Shown here piece after piece: positions 5,926-9,886 of a stretch of DNA of 9,886 bases. This DNA is from DTGL01 sp038895395. GTDB lineage: Archaea; Iainarchaeota; Iainarchaeia; Iainarchaeales; DTGL01. Location: assembly GCA_038895395.1 (NCBI GenBank), contig JAWANJ010000034.1, forward strand, positions 1 to 9,886. The letters run 5' to 3'. The translations under genes were made by a program, and so were the position numbers. The notes beneath the pieces were generated by a model, which was not told where the DNA came from, ran no database searches, and was given only the letters and a program-made list of their open reading frames with translations. Within the stretch, counting starts at the first letter, position 1. Every line of letters begins with the position of its first letter.

Positions 5926-8900
5926 TTAGTTGCATGCGCCATTAGAACAACCATTATAGCAGTTGGCTAAAGTGAATATCACTGATTGATTGTCCAAACT
6001 GCACCCATACTCAACCAATGTGTTAGCATCCGTGCAATAGTCTGTTCCTGTTGTGCTTCCAGCCTTTGCAGTTCCTTTAGTGTAATAGTTTAATCCACCG
6101 TCTGAATCTGTGCACTGGGGAGCAGTAGTTCCTGTACCAGCCTCCGAACCACTGCTTGTTGAGCCACTGCCTCCCCCAGAACTACCAGAGCCAGTTTTAC
6201 AAGCACCATTCGAACATCCGTATTGACACTGCACAGTGCTTGTTGCTGGTTGGTCTTTATCACAGAAATATTCCACTAGGAAGTTACTGCTTTGACATTT
6301 GTCTGTAGCTGTTGTATTACCATACCTTAAAGTTCCTTGAACGAAATAGTTCATCCCACCGTCTGAATCTGTGCATTGAGCACCACCGCTAGAGCCCCCA
6401 GTACTGCCTGATGAGCCACCAGATCCTCCAGAATCAGATTTGCAAGCACCATTAGAACAACCATTTGGACATAAATAGGTAGTTGAATATCCTTTTCCAC
6501 CCTCACAATAATATTCTGTAACTACGTTACCATTACAAAAATCTTCATAATTTGTTCCACCAAATACTGTAAGTCCTCGAACACTAAAATTCTTTCCACC
6601 ATCACTGTCTGTACAACCCGGTGATGATGAACCTTGCACACAGGCTCCATCAATGCAAGTATACCCTGTTGGACAATAAATTTCCTCTGAAGCTGTCATT
6701 CCTTTATAACAAAACATTTCTTTTACCCTGCTACCACCACAAGTACACTCATCTGTTGATATTCTACCGTTTTCATTTACTGTTCCCTTAGTGTATATGT
6801 CTTTTCCGTCGCTATCAATGCACGTGGAAGATGGATTTGCTTCAACAAAAGCACCATCTTTGCAAATATAATTCCCAGGTGCTGAAACTTCTTCAATGGT
6901 CGCATTGTCAAATACACAGTAATACTCATAAAGCTTTGTACCATCTGAAGAACATTTGTCAATATATGTGCCAGTTTGATCAGTAGTTGTACCCCTTCTG
7001 TAATAGTCTCTTCCGTCGTCGTCTTTACAACCGGTCGGTTGACCGCTGTCTTTTACACATGCACCGTCAATGCATCTATAGCCAGTGGGACAATCTTGCT
7101 GGAAGTATCTTAATCCGTTGCTGTCACATCCAGGTTCATTTTCTGCACAATAATGCTCTATCAAAGAATTAGTACCTGTACAAATATCCGGGAAGTAATT
7201 TCCATTAAATTCAGTTATTCCTTTTGTAAATATATCTTTGCCGTCTGAGTCCTTACAGCCTGAAGTTGTAGGTGTAGGTTGCTGACATCTTCCATTCAGG
7301 CAACTATAACCCGGGGGACATGATATAGTTTCATGTTTAACTTGGTTGTCTTGACAATAATATTCCGTGATCAAAGTACCGCTAGGCTCACAATAGTCAG
7401 AAAATTGCTGATTACTAGTTGTCACAGTTCCACGGTTGAATATGTCTTTTCCATTGTCTGTATCGCTACAAGTTGGTGTAGGTGTTGAACTACCTTGCAA
7501 GCAAGCGCCATTTATACATACTTTTCCTTGGTCACAATCCACCGACTTGCTTAAAATTAAGGAACTACCTGTAACTGTGTCAGTGCCACAATAATATTCT
7601 TTTACGGTATCCCCATCAATACATTCGTCATAAACTACAAATCCTTCCTTGGTAACCCTGCCTGCAACTTCTGGTTTTAAGCCATTGTCACTATCTTGGC
7701 AAACATACTTATCGCACATATAACATTTACAACCATCACAACAAAAACGGTCTGATGTATAGAGAGAATGACACTGATAATCGCTTATGCATATGCAGTC
7801 TGGTTTATATGGTTGTGGGCTAGGTGACGGGCTTGTTGTTGCACTGCCTTCACATAATCCATTTTTACAATTCTGTCCTGTTGGACATTCACAAAGTATA
7901 GTTCCACCACAACCATCGCTAAACTCTCCACACTTGCCAGGATAATCCGCACATGTTTTCTTCACACAATTGCTTCCACAAACACTGTTCACACAACTTC
8001 CAAATCTATAACAATTGCACTGAGAATCAAAGCTACAGGTCACAGCTTCTTTACAGTCACAAGCCCTACTCGTACCTTCGCCAAATGCAAATTTGCACTC
8101 CTCTGTGCTGCTATAACAGTTTATCCCACATCCAGGACTCGGTGTTACTTTCTTCGGTATACAATAGCCTGGACCAATTGTGGAGCTACAATCCTCATTT
8201 GGTCCACATCTACATTCAATATATCCACCGCAACCATCATCCAGCTTTCCACACATTCCCAGATAATCCGCACATGTTTTTCTTTTACACTCTGATACTG
8301 GTTTTGGTGTTTCAGAAGGGCTTTCTTCTTTTCTAACACAGTAGCACCCATCACATGATAAGCCAGATGGGCACTCTGAGTTATCAAAGCACTCACAAAC
8401 TTTTTTTGGCTCTGGAAGTCCATATGCACCGTATATATTGTACTCTGCACCATGCAGCACTGGAACTTCTCCAGTAAAAATTTTTCTTTTTTCCTGATAA
8501 GGAGTCAATGCTATCTGGGCTAAACCCGTGATAATGTTGACACCTTTTGCCCTCACGTTTTCTTTTAGAGTTTCCATCTTTACAACTTGTTGGCGATATT
8601 TCAACCTTTCACGGTGCCTTGCAAGGACTTTGTTGTATGTGTTTTCACTTATTAGTCCGGGTGAATTTGAATATGCAATACTCTTTATTTCAATTTCAGC
8701 AAAAGCAAGTTCTATTTTCAATGCTTTCGGCAAAATTCCATCAAGAACGCATGTTTCCTCACAAAGACCGCCTATTTCAACATAGTTGGCTTTTGAGATT
8801 AAAGGGTAAAGCTCGTATAAAAGATATTCTATTCCATTTTCATCTTTCAGCACTACTCTCACATAAGATGTCTCTTTTCTAAACCTTACTTTTGCATTCA

Positions 8901-9408
8901 GTGTCATGCTATATACTTTTTCTCCAATGTCCAGGTCATAAACATAGGATCCACTTTCTTCAAAATTTTTGTTTATATCTATAAATTTTTTCTTTCCAAT
9001 GGCTGCCTCAAAGTATTCAGCATTTTTATCATACACAACAGCTCTTGCTGAAACAAGAGCAAATGGATAATTGCCAACATTGTCTTTCGCATATGCATGG
9101 TAGACATATACACCTGCAACCTGATGTTTTATTTCCCAAGTATAAGAGCACTCTTTCTGTATTCCTTCGCAGATATGTGTATGCCAAGAACGGTTGTAGT
9201 ATAGAGCAATCATATCAACGTCATAGTTGTCATATCCAGTTACAGTTACAAGCAATGGCTCTCCAACCTCAACAGCTTTTGGAGTTATTTTAATTTCGAC
9301 ATAAGGATAAACTTTAGATACTGATTTAACATTTGAAATTGGCAAAAAAAAGGCCAAGAGCAAAATAAATAGCAAATTTCTTCGTGATGGCTTCAAAAAA
9401 TCACCCAC
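5926..9408 (-). CDS. Large exported cysteine-rich repeat protein
   Basis: 1160 residues from a GTG at 9408. A TTG at 9396 (residue 5) is a good alternative, since it follows GGGTGAT and gives a classic signal peptide start (KPSRRNLLFILLLAFFLP). Residues about 10-30 are the signal peptide, with no lipobox. Residues 35-128 are Ig- or PKD-like ('VEVGEPLLVTVTGYDNYDVD'), with a likely C80-C87 disulfide. Residues 130-250 look beta-rich. Residues 338-570 hold cysteine modules, including two CADYxGxCG units (374-416, 481-519). Residues 570-1159 are eight repeats of about 60 residues, separated by Thr/Pro/Ser linkers early and long Gly/Ser linkers late. I count about 92 cysteines. The protein ends on the last repeat with no C-terminal membrane anchor, so it is either released or held by an uncleaved N-terminal helix. 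Adhesion or cell-contact roles are plausible but inferred. A short T run (TGTTTTTATTG) follows the stop. Confidence 0.88.
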   Translation of the reverse strand: MGDFLKPSRRNLLFILLLAFFLPISNVKSVSKVYPYVEIKITPKAVEVGEPLLVTVTGYDNYDVDMIALYYNRSWHTHICEGIQKECSYTWEIKHQVAGVYVYHAYAKDNVGNYPFALVSARAVVYDKNAEYFEAAIGKKKFIDINKNFEESGSYVYDLDIGEKVYSMTLNAKVRFRKETSYVRVVLKDENGIEYLLYELYPLISKANYVEIGGLCEETCVLDGILPKALKIELAFAEIEIKSIAYSNSPGLISENTYNKVLARHRERLKYRQQVVKMETLKENVRAKGVNIITGLAQIALTPYQEKRKIFTGEVPVLHGAEYNIYGAYGLPEPKKVCECFDNSECPSGLSCDGCYCVRKEESPSETPKPVSECKRKTCADYLGMCGKLDDGCGGYIECRCGPNEDCSSTIGPGYCIPKKVTPSPGCGINCYSSTEECKFAFGEGTSRACDCKEAVTCSFDSQCNCYRFGSCVNSVCGSNCVKKTCADYPGKCGEFSDGCGGTILCECPTGQNCKNGLCEGSATTSPSPSPQPYKPDCICISDYQCHSLYTSDRFCCDGCKCYMCDKYVCQDSDNGLKPEVAGRVTKEGFVVYDECIDGDTVKEYYCGTDTVTGSSLILSKSVDCDQGKVCINGACLQGSSTPTPTCSDTDNGKDIFNRGTVTTSNQQFSDYCEPSGTLITEYYCQDNQVKHETISCPPGYSCLNGRCQQPTPTTSGCKDSDGKDIFTKGITEFNGNYFPDICTGTNSLIEHYCAENEPGCDSNGLRYFQQDCPTGYRCIDGACVKDSGQPTGCKDDDGRDYYRRGTTTDQTGTYIDKCSSDGTKLYEYYCVFDNATIEEVSAPGNYICKDGAFVEANPSSTCIDSDGKDIYTKGTVNENGRISTDECTCGGSRVKEMFCYKGMTASEEIYCPTGYTCIDGACVQGSSSPGCTDSDGGKNFSVRGLTVFGGTNYEDFCNGNVVTEYYCEGGKGYSTTYLCPNGCSNGACKSDSGGSGGSSGSTGGSSGGAQCTDSDGGMNYFVQGTLRYGNTTATDKCQSSNFLVEYFCDKDQPATSTVQCQYGCSNGACKTGSGSSGGGSGSTSSGSEAGTGTTAPQCTDSDGGLNYYTKGTAKAGSTTGTDYCTDANTLVEYGCSLDNQSVIFTLANCYNGCSNGACN
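5932..7701 (-). repeat. Eight tandem protein repeats (C-x-DSDGG six-cysteine module)
   Basis: The protein-level repeats lie at 7501-7701, 7285-7470, 7057-7257, 6847-7029, 6640-6822, 6442-6615, 6199-6375 and 5932-6114 (R1 to R8, N- to C-terminal). The plan is C-x-D-S-D-G-(G/K), about 20 residues, D-x-C, about 10 residues, E-Y-x-C, then three closing cysteines. In R1 to R5 the closing motif is C-x5-C-x4-C (for example CPTGYTCIDGAC). In R6 to R8 it is C-x3-C-x4-C with the shared GCSNGAC and long Gly/Ser linkers, so the last three look like a separate, younger group. R4 lacks two cysteines; R3 and R5 each have one extra. The aspartates of DSDG-x-D in R3 to R5 resemble calcium-binding loops, which is inference. 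Confidence 0.9.
7852..8289 (-). repeat. Twin CADYxGxCG...DGCGG cysteine modules
   Basis: Two copies in the large exported protein, residues 374-416 (bases 8161-8289) and 481-519 (7852-7968). Both read K-x-TCADY-x-G-x-CG, then DGCGG, then C-x-C, then further cysteines. A similar 'CG...DGCGGT..C' pattern is common in exported proteins of several bacteria, notably myxobacteria. The intervening segment has other cysteine clusters. C-x-C-x5-C units start at residues 338, 450 and 538, the first and last closing with C-D-G-C-x-C, so this region is itself built by duplication. Confidence 0.75.
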
Positions 9409-9443
9409 AAGTTTACTGCATATATCGTGTAACTTTTTTGTAG

Positions 9444-9452
9444 TATAAAAAC
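9444..9452 (-). promoter_or_regulatory. TATA promoter of the large exported protein
   Basis: On the minus strand TTTTTATAC, preceded by the purine-containing AAAAGG, is centred about 40 bases before the GTG at 9408. The predicted start site near 9422 leaves a leader of about 14 bases to the GTG or 26 bases to the TTG at 9396. The GGGTGAT at 9406-9400 could be the Shine-Dalgarno of the TTG start. Confidence 0.45.
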
Positions 9453-9511
9453 CTTTTGTTATTTCTAATTTTCAAAAAGTTGACCATCTGAAAGGCTTCC
9501 ATAAAAAAGGA

Positions 9512-9525
9512 AAATATTTTAAATA
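9512..9525 (+). promoter_or_regulatory. Candidate TATA promoter of the 9593 gene
   Basis: AAATATTTTAAATA follows a purine stretch (AAAAAAGGA) that could act as a BRE. The core centre near 9519 predicts a start site near 9545 and a leader of about 48 bases containing GGGGGT. A second TATA-like stretch, AAATTTAATAAGG at 9554-9566, would give a much shorter leader. Confidence 0.4.
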
Positions 9526-9592
9526 ACGAGTTCCACATAAATAAAGGTTTAACAAATTTAATAAGGTGTTAATAAAAACCGGGGGTATTCAA

Positions 9593-9886
9593 TTGAATCT
9601 GAAAAAAATTCTACTTTTTCTTGTCGGCCTTACATTGTTTGGATTTTTTGTTTATATCGGCTATCTCTTTTATCTAATCTATACAGAAGAGCCTTTGGAT
9701 TTTGATGATGGTCTTTCCGAAATCAAAGCCATAGTTTCTCAACACGGGCTAGTACTTCCAGACTACTCGCAAAATATTTTTAAAGACGATATAAAGGCCT
9801 CCAAAATGATGCAATTTTCTTGCGGTGCAAAAGACTCTTCACAAATAAATTCAGCAAAAAAGGCCCTTTTGAGCTATTCTGAAAAA
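9593..9886 (+). CDS. Membrane-anchored protein of unknown function, 3' end outside the window
   Basis: 98 codons are visible and the frame stays open to the window edge. The proposed start is TTG at 9593, six bases after GGGGGT (9581-9586), a strong Shine-Dalgarno. An upstream in-frame GTG at 9566 would leave that motif inside the gene. The peptide begins MNLKKILLFLVGLTLFGFFV, and a single hydrophobic helix covers about 5-30, preceded by lysines, so the rest should be outside the cell. The following part (FDDGLSEIKAIVSQHGLVLP and onward) is mixed helical and polar with one cysteine (about residue 79). I do not recognise the family. It is divergent from the large exported protein across a 184-bp spacer. 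Another envelope protein beside that gene is consistent with a surface locus, though shared function is only a guess. Confidence 0.65.
   Translation, partial: MNLKKILLFLVGLTLFGFFVYIGYLFYLIYTEEPLDFDDGLSEIKAIVSQHGLVLPDYSQNIFKDDIKASKMMQFSCGAKDSSQINSAKKALLSYSEK

Noticed and set aside
5932..7701. Regularly spaced similar DNA segments that might suggest a CRISPR array
   Set aside because: The period is about 190-285 bases, the DNA copies are diverged, and the similarity follows codons of a protein repeat.
7953..8336. 127-codon open frame on the plus strand, with His/Tyr/Cys-rich peptide
   Set aside because: It is the complement of the cysteine-rich exported gene; its odd composition reflects the repeated TGT and TGC codons on the other strand.
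8145..8453. 102-codon minus-strand frame overlapping the exported gene
   Set aside because: It is another reading frame of the same DNA with no signal peptide or motif; the long frame carries the regular cysteine modules.

Overview
The window comes from an archaeon. The evidence is the 3' end of a transcription factor B gene, ribosomal protein eL33 (L35Ae), an archaeal-type RNase HII, TATA-box promoters placed so that several messages would be leaderless, and T-tract terminators. Base composition is AT-rich. The large exported protein with repeated 'C-x-DSDGG' cysteine modules, and the small self-contained transcription units, fit an uncultivated DPANN-type lineage. That placement is inference; the conserved genes here do not prove it.

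Layout. Positions 1-115 (+) hold the end of TFB, followed by a T-tract terminator. Positions 249-545 (+) encode a small all-helical, six-cysteine protein of unknown function. eL33 (664-921, -) and RNase HII (987-1655, +) diverge from a 65-bp spacer with one near-palindromic TATA element. Downstream of eL33, on its own strand, is a hairpin followed by a T run. An operon on the minus strand (3943 to 1678) encodes a small membrane-anchored exported protein and then a Kef/CPA2-type cation:proton antiporter with an RCK (TrkA-N) domain. A four-helix membrane protein (4036-4632, +) converges on serine hydroxymethyltransferase (4629-5870, -), and their stop codons overlap. About a third of the window (5926-9408, -) is one exported protein of about 1160 residues with about 90 cysteines and eight C-terminal repeats. 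A divergent, membrane-anchored protein begins at 9593 (+) and runs off the window.

The conserved genes serve translation (eL33), removal of RNA from DNA (RNase HII), one-carbon and glycine metabolism (SHMT), transcription initiation (TFB) and ion homeostasis (Kef). The rest of the coding capacity is envelope or secreted protein. I see no mobile element, CRISPR array, tRNA, rRNA or defence cassette. The most unusual parts are the cysteine-rich surface protein, the small twin-cysteine helical protein, and the way lysine-rich gene ends appear to supply T-tract terminators for the facing gene. No gene-free stretch exceeds 300 bases.
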